NCBI GenBank assembly: GCA_947179485.1
Contig: OX359249.1
Span: forward strand, 1-64,000
Reading direction: 5' to 3'
Length of the DNA: 64,000 nt
DNA from: Allacma fusca
Taxonomy: Eukaryota; Arthropoda; Collembola; Symphypleona; Sminthuridae
The stretch's first letter is position 1; every line of letters starts with the position of its first letter. Below, one piece after another: positions 12,931-26,000 of the stretch. Position numbers and translations under genes: made by a program. A model generated the notes under the pieces. It had not been told where the DNA came from, ran no database searches, and worked only from the letters and a program-made list of their open reading frames with translations.

Positions 12931-15640
12931 CCCCTTGCAGGTTTCAGAACCAGTGCGTGTTAGGCATGATTTACTTTTAAGAGCACAAGGCCTCCTTTTT
13001 CTAAACCTAAAACTACATTTGGGAAAAACAAACAAAGGTCAATTCTGACGATTCAATTTCGGCAATAATTAAAAACATATTTCTCCACTCAAAATGCTGT
13101 CTTGTTCCATTATTATGAAACTTGTTTTAGCAAATACAACTCATGCCGCTCCATGTATAAAATTGTGATCAAGTTCTGCGCACCACCCTAATGAAATAAT
13201 TGCTCTTTAGTTTTTAGCGTAGATATCAAAAAGCGCATTTGCTACTTTGTACTAAGGTAGGGTTCCCCTTGCAGGTTTCAGAACCAGTGCGTGTTAGGCA
13301 TGATTTACTTTTAAGAGCACAAGTCCTCCTTTTTCTAAACCTAAAACTACAATTGGGAAAAACAAACCAGGGAGTTCAAAGGTCAATTCTGACGCTTTAA
13401 TTTCGGCAATAATTAAAAACATTTCTCCACTCAAAATGCTGTCTTGTTCCATTATTATGAAACTTGTTTTAGCAAATACAACTCATGCCGCTCCATGTAT
13501 AAAATTGTGATCAAGTTCTGCGCACCACCCTAATGAAATAATTGCTCTTTAGTTTTTAGCGTAGATATCAAAAAGCGCATTTGCTACTTTGTACTAAGGT
13601 AGGGTTCCCCTTGCAGGTTTCAGAACCAGTGCGTGTTAGGCATGATTTACTTTTAAGAGCACAAGGCCTCCTTTTTCTAAACCTAAAACTACAATTGGGA
13701 AAAACAAACCAGGGAGTTCAAAGGTCAATTCTGACGCTTCAATTTCGGCAATAATTAAAAACATATTTCTCCACTCAAAATGCTGTCTTGTTCCATTATT
13801 ATGAAACTTGTTTTAGCAAATACAACTCATGCCGCTCCATGTATAAAATTGTGATCACGTTCTGCGCACCACCCTAATGAAATAATTGCTCTTTAGTTTT
13901 TAGCGTAGATATCAAAAAGCGCATTTGCTACTTTGTACTAAGGTAGGGTTCCCCTTGCAGGTTTCAGAACCAGTGCGTGTTAGGCATGATTTACTTTTAA
14001 GAGCACAAGTCCTCCTTTTTCTAAACCTAAAACTACAATTGGGAAAAACAAACCAGGGAGTTCAAAGGTCAATTCTGACGCTTTAATTTCGGCAATAATT
14101 AAAAACATTTCTCCACTCAAAATGCTGTCTTGTTCCATTATTATGAAACTTGTTTTAGCAAATACAACTCATGCCGCTCCATGTATAAAATTGTGATCAA
14201 GTTCTGCGCACCACCCTAATGAAATAATTGCTCTTTAGTTTTTAGCGTAGATATCAAAAAGCGCATTTGCTACTTTGTACTAAGGTAGGGTTCCCCTTGC
14301 AGGTTTCAGAACCAGTGCGTGTTAGGCATGATTTACTTTTAAGAGCACAAGGCCTCCTTTTTCTAAACCTAAAACTACAATTGGGAAAAACAAACCAGGG
14401 AGTTCAAAGGTCAATTCTGACGCTTCAATTTCGGCAATAATTAAAAACATATTTCTCCACTCAAAATGCTGTCTTGTTCCATTATTATGAAACTTGTTTT
14501 AGCAAATACAACTCATGCCGCTCCATGTATAAAATTGTGATCACGTTCTGCGCACCACCCTAATGAAATAATTGCTCTTTAGTTTTTAGCGTAGATATCA
14601 AAAAGCGCATTTGCTACTTTGTACTAAGGTAGGGTTCCCCTTGCAGGTTTCAGAACCAGTGCGTGTTAGGCATGATTTACTTTTAAGAGCACAAGTCCTC
14701 CTTTTTCTAAACCTAAAACTACAATTGGGAAAAACAAACCAGGGAGTTCATACATAGGTCAATTCTTACTCTTCAGTTTCGGCAATATTTAAAATTAATT
14801 TGCTCAATTCAAACTGGTTTGTTGTTCCCGTATTATGAAACTTGTTTTAGCAAATACAACTCATGCCGCTCCATGTATAAAATTGTGATCAAGTTCTGCG
14901 CACCACCCTAATGAAATAATTGCTCTTTAGTTTTTAGCGTAGATATCAAAAAGCGCATTTGCTACTTTGTACTAAGGTAGGGTTCCCCTTGCAGGTTTCA
15001 GAACCAGTGCGTGTTAGGCATGATTTACTTTTAAGAGCACAAGGCCTCCTTTTTCTAAACCTAAAACTACAATTGGGAAAAACAAACCAGGGAGTTCAAA
15101 GGTCAATTCTGACGCCTCAATTTCGGCAATAATTAAAAACATATTTCTCCACTCAAAATGCTGTCTTGTTCCATTATTATGAAACTTGTTTTAGCAAATA
15201 CAACTCATGCCGCTCCAGATATTAAATTGTGATCAAGTTCTGCGCACCATCCTAATGAGATAATTGCGCTTTAGTTTTTATCGTAGATATCAAAAAGCGC
15301 ATTTGCCACTTTGTACTTAGTTAGGGTTTCCCTTGCAGGTTTCGAAACAGCTCTTGTTATGTATGATTTACGTTTAAAACCTTGAGACCTCCTTTTTCTA
15401 AACTTAAGATTATTATTGGGGAAAACTGACGAGGGAGTTCAAAGGTCACTTCTGACTCTTAAATTTCGGTAATATTTAAAATTGATTTTTTCCACTCAAA
15501 ATGTTTTTTTTCCATTATTATGAAACTTGATTTAGCAAATACAAATCATGCAGCTCTATGCATAAAATTGTGATAAAGTTCTGCGCGTCACCCAAATCAA
15601 ATAATTGCGCTTTAGTTTTTAGCGTAGATATCCCATTAAA
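12931..15640. repeat. About 343-bp satellite with two-monomer higher-order repeat
   Basis: The marker CCCCTTGCAGGTTTCAGAAC starts copies at 12931, 13265, 13607, 13951, 14293, 14637 and 14985; a diverged copy follows near 15330. Intervals are 334, 342, 344, 342, 344 and 348 bp. Two monomer types alternate, distinguished by CAAGTCCTCC versus CAAGGCCTCC, GACGCTTTAAT versus GACGCTTCAAT, and GATCAAG versus GATCACG. The pairs 13265-13950 and 13951-14636 are near-identical 686-bp dimers. Edge copies are diverged, as expected for unequal exchange acting mainly in the array centre. Confidence 0.92.
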
Positions 15641-16039
15641 TCTCCCCTTATAAGTAAAAATCCGTGCACTGCACTGATTTGGGCAAACTTGGTTTGCATG
15701 TGCAGGAAAGTGAAACTTATATTTAAAGATTTTTAGTAGGGTAGGGAAATAGAGTTTGATTGTTAACTGTAAAGGACGCATGACCATACGTCAATCCGTT
15801 GGTAAGGTATAGCAAATGCAAGATTTTTTGATAATTGTATCCAGAAATAATTTTCAGAGGTCAAACAGTTGACCCTGGGTCAGGGAAAATATCAAAAGGC
15901 ACATCTAGAATGTATGTTCGATTTTTTGGGACAAGTCCCAAGTCCGTATGTCATTCCGTTGTTGAGTTGTGCTATTTACAAGTAGACGGACGGACGGACG
16001 GACGGAAATGACTCGTCTATAAGAAAGTTTCACTTTCTA
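15641..16039. other. Satellite flank with a short GACG microsatellite
   Basis: Sequence next to the satellite. A (GACG)5 microsatellite lies at 15985-16006. GAAAGTGAAACTT near 15705 and AAGTTTCACTTTC near 16025 are in opposite orientation, which may mark the ends of a small element of about 330 bp. No gene was seen. Confidence 0.45.
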
Positions 16040-16949
16040 AAAAGGTCTAGCAGATTTCTTTCTTTAAATTCTTAAAATTGTGTAATTTCGTTTAAACTAG
16101 TGGCAAAGTGCAATGCTTGTTTAAAAAATTGAAAGGAAATGGTCTACATGTAGATGTTAATCCTTAAAAAGGATCTAAGTGATTTATTGAAACTCTGCTT
16201 CTGCATAACAGTCCCCCCCACGGGTAGTTTTTTCCCGTGTATTTGGGTACAGGTTCAAAATCAAGGTGACAAAATCAGAACAGTTGAGAAAAATTTTGGG
16301 ATTTTTCTCTGCCTAGGTAGTTGACAAAATCAGAAAAGTTGACAAAAGTTTTAGAATTTTTCCTGGCGGGGTAGTTGACAAAAATTTAGGGATTTGTCTC
16401 CGGCGGGGTAGTTCACATTTCGGTCAAAAATTGGCAGTTTGGAACTTTTTTCACCCCCGGACCTGAAAGCAAAAAAGATACCTAAACCAATTTGATTTTC
16501 ATCGAAGATTTGTCTGAGGATAATTGTACGTCTTTATCGACGATATTCTGATGGTAACTTTGCTTACAATCCAGCAGGCTCGTAATGGAGATGCACTTAT
16601 GGAATTAACTATATTTCGCTGTTAACACTTTCCATGAATAAGGTTGGTTACTGGTCTTGTTTGTGTCAACGGTCATGTTCTCCATTACGGTACATCACAT
16701 CACTGCAAAAAAACTAACTTTAGTCCCGTTCCGTAATGTTCACGATTTACGCAACGAAAATTTACCACCACCCACCGCTTGTAACGCTAATGTTGGTCGA
16801 GGTATTTGAAAATGGCAGCTGACCAATTAAAGACAGTTGTGCATTCACAACCTCTGCTTAAGCATCTACTCTTTTCCGGCTATTTCCTCTAATGTAATTC
16901 GTTTACATTTAATGTAGACTAACGATTTAATTTCAGTACTGGCAAACAC
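16040..16949. other. Unassigned sequence with short GGCGGGGTAG repeats
   Basis: At 16260-16425 a short degenerate repeat alternates GTTGACAAAA with GGCGGGGTAGTT. A similar GC-poor then GGGGT pattern occurs at 21050-21200. No reading frame or RNA gene could be supported. Confidence 0.35.
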
Positions 16950-17347
16950 TTCAAAACCCCATGATTCTACCAAAGCCCCATATAACATGATAACTCTGAA
17001 ATGTGTAATCTTATACGGAGGGTCCAACGGCGAAAATAATTTGAGCTGCCTCTACGTACTGAACTGCCCCGTCCTATTAGAATGTAATTCAAAATATAAT
17101 GTGAGTTAAAGCGGGTTTGGCTACAAAAAACGATTTGGTTAGATTAAATCGAACTTTTGCAATAATTGGAGGCTATAGATATCACGGAACGCTTTTTTGG
17201 AGGAATGGTAATGGATCGGTGAATTCATTTAAAACTATTTGTAATGTATATATTATCTATTTGACGATATTTGAGTCGCAAAATTATTCCATCGGGATCC
17301 CGTTCCGCACAAAATCGGGTTGTGTAAGTAATTATGTCTGCCCCGAC
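16950..17347 (-). repeat. R1 family copy, inverted, left part
   Basis: Reverse-complement matches to R1 include the GGCTACAAAAAACGATTTGG segment near 17118, against CCAAGTCGTTTTTTGTAG near 417. The match continues beyond the hAT element at 18469. The 120-codon forward open frame that starts here runs into the transposon and is not called a gene. Confidence 0.6.
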
Positions 17348-18460
17348 CAGGGTTGCACAATTGAAAATGCCTTGGCATTTTCGGCATTATGCCTGCCCAA
17401 AATGCCCTGGCATTTTGGGCATTTTCATTTCATGGCATTTTGGGCATCTATGGCACTTTGGGCATTTTGGGCATATTAAGCCTAGGGCAGGCATTTTTGG
17501 CATATTCACTCCAATTTTTTAAATATATGACTTTAGCTACCTGCTAATTTTGCAAAATAAGTCACAAAACAGTATGTTGAAAATAATTTTAATATTCAAC
17601 TGGATTACATGATAAAATTATAGAAGCAAACTGTTACCAAAAAGGTTGAAACCTGGAACCAGTTGATATAGACATATTTATGGAAAAATAATAATTATTA
17701 TTCTATTTTCCTTATTTTGTTGTAAAAATTCGCTTGTACACTGTGTCTGTAATTATGATTTAGATTTCAAGAACAAACATATTCGGGCAAAGATGCAACA
17801 CAAAAAGATAAAATAGATTAACAATATCATTGTTTGGGAGCTTCAAAACTCGTCGTCGTCTAAATGTATTTATTGTTACATTTTGAACTCCTAGAATTAT
17901 TACACTGGTTTACTACGGCTGATTAAATGCAGTTTTCAAAGTCGACACAAAATTTGCCACGGAAGCTCCAAGTTTTGACATATATTATAACCGTCGCATT
18001 GTATCTAATGAAAGTGTAAAATTTTCTATACTTTACAAGCCATTATCAAAATACGGAATTTATGCTGGCACTGCAAATTGTTCTTTCCAAATCAAAAAGT
18101 TTTTTTAATGTACAGCGTTGAAGGTTTGCAACTCCGTTGGGGCTTATTAAAATAGCCATTAGGGAATTAGACGAATTAAATTCTTTTTTTTAAATCAAGT
18201 ATAACATTTTCTAAAACTGGATGGGTTTGATTATACTACGAAAAACTCCCTTATATTCGCTAAACGATTTATACTGGTCATAGTGTATAAGTTTCTATAA
18301 AAATGCCCAATATGCCCAAAATGCCTGCCGAAAATGCCCAAAATGCCGGGCATTTTCAGAGTAAGGCATTTTCAGGGCATTTTCGGCGTTTTGGGCATTT
18401 TCAGGGCATTTTCAGGAGGGCAGGCATAAAACCGAGGGCATTTTCATTTGTGCAACCCTG
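17348..18460. mobile_element. Non-autonomous hAT-type element, copy 1
   Basis: The ends are CAGGGTTGCACAA and TTGTGCAACCCTG, flanked by the perfect 8-bp direct repeat GCCCCGAC (17340-17347 and 18461-18468). An 8-bp target duplication with CA..TG ends is the hallmark of the hAT superfamily. Subterminal regions contain many GGCATTTTGGGCATTTTC-type repeats in inverted orientation at the two ends, plausible transposase-binding sites. The internal kilobase has no transposase, so the copy depended on an autonomous partner. It sits inside an inverted R1 copy. A second copy is at 32823-33936. Confidence 0.92.
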
Positions 18461-18468
18461 GCCCCGAC

Positions 18469-19340
18469 ATACTGTACTGTCCCTTCCCATTCCACTGAAA
18501 TCCAATGTAGGTTGAAGCGAATTTGACTACAAAAAAACGTCTTGATTAAAGTAGTATTAACCTACGGCTTCTAAACTTTTACAATAAATCTGTCGTCCAG
18601 GATGGTTGAAATAATTTCAGGAAGATTGAAGCATAGCGCGACAGTAGGATTCAACTACAATCCGATTTTGGAGACTACGTTTTTTTAATGCAAAATAGTA
18701 CATGATTAAAGCAGTAAGCTTTTATGCCAGCCTAAAAATGTTAATTTACAAGAATACCTTTCACGGATAAGCATTTTACTTAAAACTGTATGTCCTTATC
18801 CCGTTCCGAAATATCACGGGGACAATATTTGAGTCCCATAATTGTCCCGTCTCGAACAAAACCACTCCAAGGCCTCATCAGCACCTTTTAAAGGTGATAT
18901 CTCCAAAACAAAGTTGTAATCTTATAGGGAGAGTCATCTATTTCGATTTAATTGGATTGGTCCTAATGTGTAAGTATATGCATATGTCCGCCCAGAAATA
19001 CTGTACTGTCCCGTCCTAATATGCGGAAATCCATTAAACGTTGAACGTTTGACTACGAAAAAACGACTTGGTCAACACAATATTAACTTACCAACTACCA
19101 CATCTAAACATTTGCAATAAATCTTTCATCCAGGATGAGTGAAAGCAGTTTTGGATTGCAGGAAGTTTGAGGGCTAGCGGGAAGATAGGATTTAACTACA
19201 ACTAGATTTCAAAAATTGTGTCTTTTGACTACAAAATAAGACTTGATTAAGGTATGAAGCTATTTGGTCCTGCCCAAAAATGTTATGTGACAAGAATATC
19301 CTGCAAAGATAATCAATTTAGTTAAAAAGTTTTCCAAAAT
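18469..19340 (-). repeat. R1 family copy, inverted, right part
   Basis: Reverse-complement R1 matches continue after the hAT insertion. GGGGACAATATTTGAGTCCC near 18818 corresponds to GGGACTCAAATATTGTCCC near 3292. TTTGACTACAAAAAAACG near 18517 and ATCTGTCGTCCAGGATGG near 18588 also match. Sub-motifs are repeated near 19010-19150, so this is itself a composite. The R1 copy predates the hAT insertion. Confidence 0.6.
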
Positions 19341-19806
19341 ATTCTCCTAATAAAGGTAGATCTCCAACAGTTTTCTAAGGTTTTCCGTTTGGAGCATGTT
19401 TTGTTTTCACGAAATTTAAATGACAATCTTAAGAAATTGTTAAGCGGATTAAAACCATCTTACTAAAATGTTTAAAAAATTAAAACAATAATTAAATGAA
19501 AGATATCCTCGTCAAAAAATTCAAAAAACTTGAAACTACTGACTTAAAAAAATTACTAAAAAATGCTCGTTTCATTTAAAACCAGTCGCCTCAATAAAAA
19601 TCAAGTAATGATTACAAATTGGCAATGCCTGTTGATTACCAGCATTTGACACTTTAAGAAATACATTGAAAGCTGAACAAAGTCTTTGAGCTGAAAAGAG
19701 CTTTTAGCGAGTAAAGTGAGTGTAAACTTGCAAAGTTTTAACCTACATTATCAAGAAGCTGAAGTGTGTATAGAAAGTTGTAAACAGTTTATAACATTTT
19801 CACATT

Positions 19807-19815
19807 TATAAAAAG
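19807..19815 (+). promoter_or_regulatory. Candidate TATA box of the 622-codon gene
   Basis: TATAAAAAG lies about 213 bp upstream of the proposed start codon. A possible 5'-UTR intron (donor GTAAAC near 19867, acceptor TTCATTTAG near 19959) could account for the distance. In sequence this AT-rich a TATA word is easily found by chance, so this is only a candidate. Confidence 0.25.
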
Positions 19816-20027
19816 TATTTCAGAAGATACCTGAATCCAAACTCGTCCAGATAGAGATATTCGAAGGTAAACGAAAGTTAATCTTATTTGCGATCAATAA
19901 TGAGTGTTTAATGACATTGGGCTTTCCTGTGGTAAATAATCTATTGTTTATTTCATTTAGAAACTGGTGACTTAACAAAGGAGAAAGTTCATATATTCAA
20001 ATATTCATTTACTTTTGACTGACAAAG

Positions 20028-20057
20028 ATGGCACCCTATGGACGTCAATTATTTAAA
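20028..20057 (+). CDS. Exon 1 (residues 1-10)
   Basis: ATG in CAAAGATGG, coding MAPYGRQLFK, with donor AAA|GTAATT. The 74-nt intron that follows matches the length of other short introns in this gene (76, 85, 86 nt). The alternative is an ATG at 20123 directly in front of exon 2, which would start the protein MLQNDTD. Confidence 0.6.
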
Positions 20058-23000
20058 GTAATTTCCATGTACAAAGTCTTAGTCTAATAAATGTAAAAAA
20101 ATCATTCAATTAATTTTGAGTTATGTTACAGAATGATACTGACCCACCATTACCAGTTTACACGGAAAAGTTAGAGACACTACTAAAATCCAAGACACTT
20201 TCTTTCAATGAAAAATGGTGGAGGGATTTAAATGTCCAGACGCGTAATTTTTACGTCAGTAAAGAAATGATTTTATCAAATCCGGTTGATTATCGGCGAG
20301 TGTGCGGTCAAATTCAGAAGAAATATCCAAAAATACCGTTGGTATGTTTATGTTATCTATGCAAGTTGATATTTTTGGTTCATTCTAAAATGTGCTTAGG
20401 TCATTGCAAATTGAATAACTATTTCGTTCAAAAGTTGGTCTAGTAAAGTTATTGATGTACAAGCCCAAAACAATTTGCCGTAATGGCAAGTCCCCTATGC
20501 AGGAGTAGTATCCTGTCGTCCCGGTTATTTATTTTCAGCTGGGTTTTGTACATAGGGTACGAGGTCCAGTCTAGAGCATCTCCCCGTTGAATGTTTTAGG
20601 ACCGTGGCCGCATGGGGCCCGTAAATGTTTACCCATACCCGCCCGGCCCGAAATTGAAGTTCAACGATAAAGCCAGTAGCCCGCCCATAGCCCGCCTGTA
20701 AATATTACTTCAGCTAATACTTAGCTATAGACCTAGAACAATTTTCTCATTCAATTTTGCTATCACTATTTTGTGTTTTCCGACTTTTTTGAATTAAATT
20801 AGTAATAACTGGGTTTCTTCCAGTGCAAAATTCTTGCAACTGTGTTTGACCAGAGTTGGTGTCCCTACTTGGCATGATTGCCTGCTAATAATATTACTGA
20901 ACTTATTTCACTTCACATAATTTACGGGAACCTATTGTCATACACCGAAACCTAGGCTGTCTTCAGGTGGGTCTCAATGTACCAAAAAGAGTCGCCGTGT
21001 GAGAGGTGTCAAAATATAGTACTGTCAAGCCGGGTCTGGAAAAAGTTCCCTAAGTTACCCTTCATAGTCGGGGATTTTAGATACCGGGGAAGTAGGCTTT
21101 TTAGAAATTTGGCTTTCGGGGTTGTTGGAAAAACTCGACCAAGTCGGAATATTTTTGGAATTTTCCCTCGCGGGGTCGCCGGGAAATATTTTGCAGTCGG
21201 AAATTCGCTCATAAACAACACATTGCGCTGCCACAACAGGCAGCAAAATTAATTTACATTTATACTCAAGTTAAACGCATACGATGCCTATGGCTTCACT
21301 CATTGAGCTGTCGGTTAATCGATTGTAATTTACGATTTTATAATTTTTACCAGTGCCCGTGACATTGGCTAACGCGGAGTAGCATTCGGTACTTTCAACT
21401 TTACACCCTGCACCTCGACTGAAAATAATAGAACAGTAGGGGTTCCCGGCTGACAATAGAAACTCATTGTAAACGTATTTTTTATATGCAAATTTCTGAA
21501 AGGTTAAATATAGGTATCGTATAACCGCGGTCAATTTTGTTAGCACAAAAACAAATTTATAATAATATTTTTAGTAGGTAAACCTGAAAAATTAGACTTT
21601 AAAATCATTTTCATTAAAATAGTCAGTAAACCTTGATTTATTTTACTGTAGACAGCCTTTAAAAAAAGTAACTAGTCTACTACAATAGTAGCCACCTGGC
21701 AGCTTTAACCGTATAATATGGCATTGTGCAAAAAATAGCAAATTTCTCTGGAACAGTTGGGGTCTGTCCGGACACCCTGGGACAGCTGGGGTGTGTTCAG
21801 AAGCTTGTGTCAGGTCTTTTCAGAGTCCTGGCGAAGTTGTAACATTTAGACCCCGGGCAACTGGCGTCTGTCCGGAGACCCTGGGTCTCTTGGGATCTTA
21901 ATCAGACACTCTGGATCTGCCGGGGTCTGTCAGCAAACCCTGGGAGAGCTGGGGTCATGTCCGGACACTCTAAGTTAGCTGGGGGTACTATAATTATAGT
22001 ACAGCTTATTCCCATAAAAGCATTCCTAAATGCAGAAAAATGTAACTTGCTTATGTGTATGCATGACATGCCCTTTTGAGGAGTAGAAAAACTAGAGCTA
22101 AATATACAATGGCTTAAAATGTTTAAAAATATATACTTGTAAATATTATTCAATTTCTATTTTTTTGTAGGACTGTTTCAGAAAGAAGTTGAGTCAAAAT
22201 TTTCAGGATTATAGAAAAACGCTTCTAAAGCCGATAAAAGTTGATGCTTCCCTTCAAAAATGCTCTCGAGAAAACGGGAACCAATGTCTTGAAATGTATG
22301 TTGAACAATCAACTAATCCAACTGAGGAGCGTGGTGATGTCAATGGTAAGCAAAAGCACATGTATGATTTGCGACTAAAATTTTAATAGTGCGAATCATG
22401 TAGTAATATCCCGAGTAGAAATTTTGGTCAGTGCACGGTTATTAGTACGTTAAAAATTAACGTCAATTGGTCAGAACAAAGTCCAGTTGTGGCGTCCAGC
22501 TGAATACAATATGTCCGCTTTGACAACGACAGCTGAACGTCACCACCTTGCGAAAATATAACTATAGAAATAACGTCTGGTTTACGCCAAATACTATCAT
22601 TAATGCAACGCAATTTAACCTCCCTGTTCACGTGGGTTGAAATATAATTTACTGATTAAATTCCATCCCAAAAAAATAATTAAATAGTTAGTGCATTTCA
22701 TATTTCTCTATAAGTCATCATTCAAAGTTGTCCGCAACATTCTCCTGTCCTTATTCCTGATTCCAAATCTCAATTTCTGTCCACCGATCGTCAAAATGTA
22801 ACCTGAAAATAAGAAGTATTTCGCTTTTAGATTTAGTTGCAACTTAAAGAAAGGCACAACAATTAATTATCTGCATCTATTGAAAACTTACAACTAATTA
22901 TAATATTTGAGGACATTATTTGCTTCGAAATCACAATTAAATTACTTATTGTTTATTTGTCCTTCTGCATTAAAAACTATTTGCTGGAAAGAATGTTGAT

Positions 23001-26000
23001 TGTTGGTAGGGATATACTTGATAGTGTTGGCGACACACTATCAGATATTAAAAATGTTGAAAATTGAAACCCTATGATTATTCCAAATAAATATTAGGGT
23101 TTCCTACCCTTCAACATTAATAATAGCTAACATTAAGCGTTACCTTACAAGTACATACTTCCTTAACCATAATCATTTAAAAATTACTTACCTTTGATAA
23201 ACAGGAACATATTTAGTATTTACATTCTAATAATAACTGTTATCATAAAACTCGTTGCTTCAAATAATACACCCGACTTACACTTTTATATAAAATAATA
23301 ATTTGTTTTGTTTACCTGAAATAATTGACGAAAAGAAGTAATCATTGGCTGTTAGAAGTTACAGGAAAGTAACAGATCAAAGCCAAGTCATTTAAAGTTC
23401 GGACTATACAGCACTCTCGACAAGTTTGTAAATACGCATGTGCCGAGTTTACTATGGTTGACCAAAATTTAACGTTGTATTAACGACCGGGCTTGACGTA
23501 TGTATGTAATGTGTCTATAGAAGGCAATTGCTTGGAGGCACTATTATTTACGTCAAGTTTACGTAAATATAACCATTGGTATAGTTGCTGTCGTTATTTG
23601 GCCGGGAGTTTGCGTTAACTAAACGTCGTGAATGTTCTATTGATTAACGTTAGGTCTTGATGTTAAAAGAACGTTGTATTTTTGTTGAGAATTGCGATAA
23701 CATGTGTGATAGTCTCATTGACGTTCATGGGACATCGCATCTGTGATCAAAAATTTGAGCTTAGTCAGTTCAACGTCAACTAACGTCAATTTCCATTTTT
23801 AGACGTAAATCTGACCAGTCATTTCTACTCGGGATTAGAATTATGATCGCGCCTGGGCCCGGATAAATAATGTGATTATATTGAGAGTTGTAGATTCCTC
23901 GAGACAGAAAATATACTGGACAATAGAGAGTTTATAACTATTGGGAAGTTAAATATTCGGAAATTATTAAACAATACTGTATACGGGAAAATCGCCGGGG
24001 GTAAATTATTTTATGACTACAGAGAGAAGTTGCTCATAACGGTAGTGACTATAAAGAGGTTTGACTGTATGTCCAAAATAAATTTGCTAAAATAAAAACA
24101 GCTAAATGTAATTATGAATTTTAATAAAAATATAATTTAATCCTACAGTGTAGGGTACCATGTAGGAAGGGACTAAGACTTTCTGTTGCCCCATATAAGC
24201 AGAAATGTAGGCAGCGGCAAATGCCTACTTGTAGGCAAGGATATAGGCCCTAGCAATTGCACAAATCGGCGAGAAGGAAGGCCCCTAAACTGAATGTATA
24301 CGAAGGATGTAGGATAGGCAAAATCAGTTTAGCATCTTTGGCCAATCCTACATCTTCCCTATAAGCCTTAAGCTCCGTGGTGCTCCCGAAAGGAATTTAG
24401 CTTGAGTTTAGCTACCTTAGCCTAAAACCCTAAGAGCAGAACCTTATGTCGATCTCACCTTGGTTTGCTACAGGAATCATGGCCAGGTTTTAAAACTTTG
24501 GTCAAAAGCAAACTAAATACCGTATGAAACATTTTCTACACTCAGCTGAACATGGAATTTGTGAATGTGTTTACTGACTGAAAACATATCTCATAGTACA
24601 TCCGGTTTTAAATTTTAACAGCGCTGAAATTCGAATTTCTTTTATTTGGTTGGGCTTCCTCTTTAGCAAATAATTATAACTCTAAATAGGGAGGCTTTTA
24701 GTGCAAACTGCACCCCTTATATGCATCATAGCACAAAATCTAGAAATACCATTTTAATTTTAATATCATCCGTCCTAATGCCATTAAATGAACATGACAT
24801 GCTTCAGGAGACTACATACATATATGTATGACCAGAAATTCTACAAAGGCTGAGTGTGCCTATTTTAAAGGCCAGGTTTTAACGCGGATTCCTGCACCCT
24901 ATTTTGCCTGCAAGCCTCTTCAAAAAATTTCCATTCACCCTATGCATATTCTACAAATAGGCCTCTATGTAGAATAGACTGACACTTTTGCATACAGGAA
25001 AAACTCGATACAATGGATTCTCAGGGGACCGATAAAATTTGTCCGGTATAAAAAATATTCGTTGTATGTATATTAGTGTTTCTATCGGTAACACAAAATT
25101 GAGCTCGACTCAACTGGAAACCAAAACCCGGTGTAAATTCAACTTTTTGCCCCGCGGTGTGCTCGAACTCGGGACATTCGAGTCGGGAAATTTTTTTGTA
25201 CTCGAAACTGAGACTGTTAAAAAATGTTGTACCCGAAACCGACTCGAACTCAAACTAAACCAGACAAAATGTACGTAATTATTTGTGTGAAAGTAGAATA
25301 ATGCAACAATTTCTGGGTCGATTTTTAATTTCCTTGGAATTAGGCATCATAGGTCAACTTTTCATTTTTTCTTCGATAAACTCGTTAGATGCCGACTTTA
25401 ACTACGATATTAAAAGCAGTAACGTCCATATTGTATATTCATGAGTAGCACACATTTCGGTGTTAAAATATAGGAACCAAACGAAAAAGCAGGCACGATA
25501 GGGAATCTTGCCAGGAATCCTCAAAAATTCACGGGGCATCCTTCCACATTAGGGTACTTAGTTTCGTGTGGTAAAAAATTGGCTTCGCGCCAAATTTAAA
25601 AAAAAAATACTAAGGATTTTTCAGGTGGCAGGTATGACGCAAAGTTGTACTCAGGGTATAAGCAAACTAATTTTGGTGGAATTTCGAAAATCTGGAGGGG
25701 ACACCAATAAAGGTTTACTTGTCAGTACTACACAGTAATTACTCTTATGGCACTTGGGTCAATTTTTAGGTGATCACTTAAAAACTCGTTCAAATATCAT
25801 TCACTGTGGATGATGATACAGCACGAGTTTTGCATTCTTGACCTTGAGAGATCACACTGAATTTCAAAAATAATAGATGATATTTCTCGTAAATTTAAAC
25901 TCTTTCGGTTCCATTACTTGGGAATTTTAACACTGAACAAATTGCAAGATATAAATTCAAATTAATTGGATGAAACACGTAAGAGTTCAGGAGTTCTTAT

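Larger units (their letters stand above)
20342..22170 (+). other. Intron 2, with degenerate repeats
   Basis: An 1829-nt GT-AG intron with a pyrimidine tract TTTCTATTTTTTTGTAG at its end. It holds CCCG-rich sequence near 20600-20700, a degenerate repeat near 20950-21200 related in inverted orientation to 9090-9175, a possible minus-strand exon at 21271-21495 and a degenerate GGGGTCTGTCCGGACACC repeat at 21759-21985. Confidence 0.6.

Noticed and set aside
17117-18515. Forward open frames across the hAT element ends (Gly-, His- and Phe-rich)
   Set aside because: They translate the GGCATTTTGGGCATTTTC subterminal repeats and span the transposon boundary.
22428-22631. 67-codon minus-strand frame as an upstream exon of the nested minus gene
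   Set aside because: It lies inside the terminal region of the TIR element 22408-23835 and lacks a convincing splice donor linking it to 21495.
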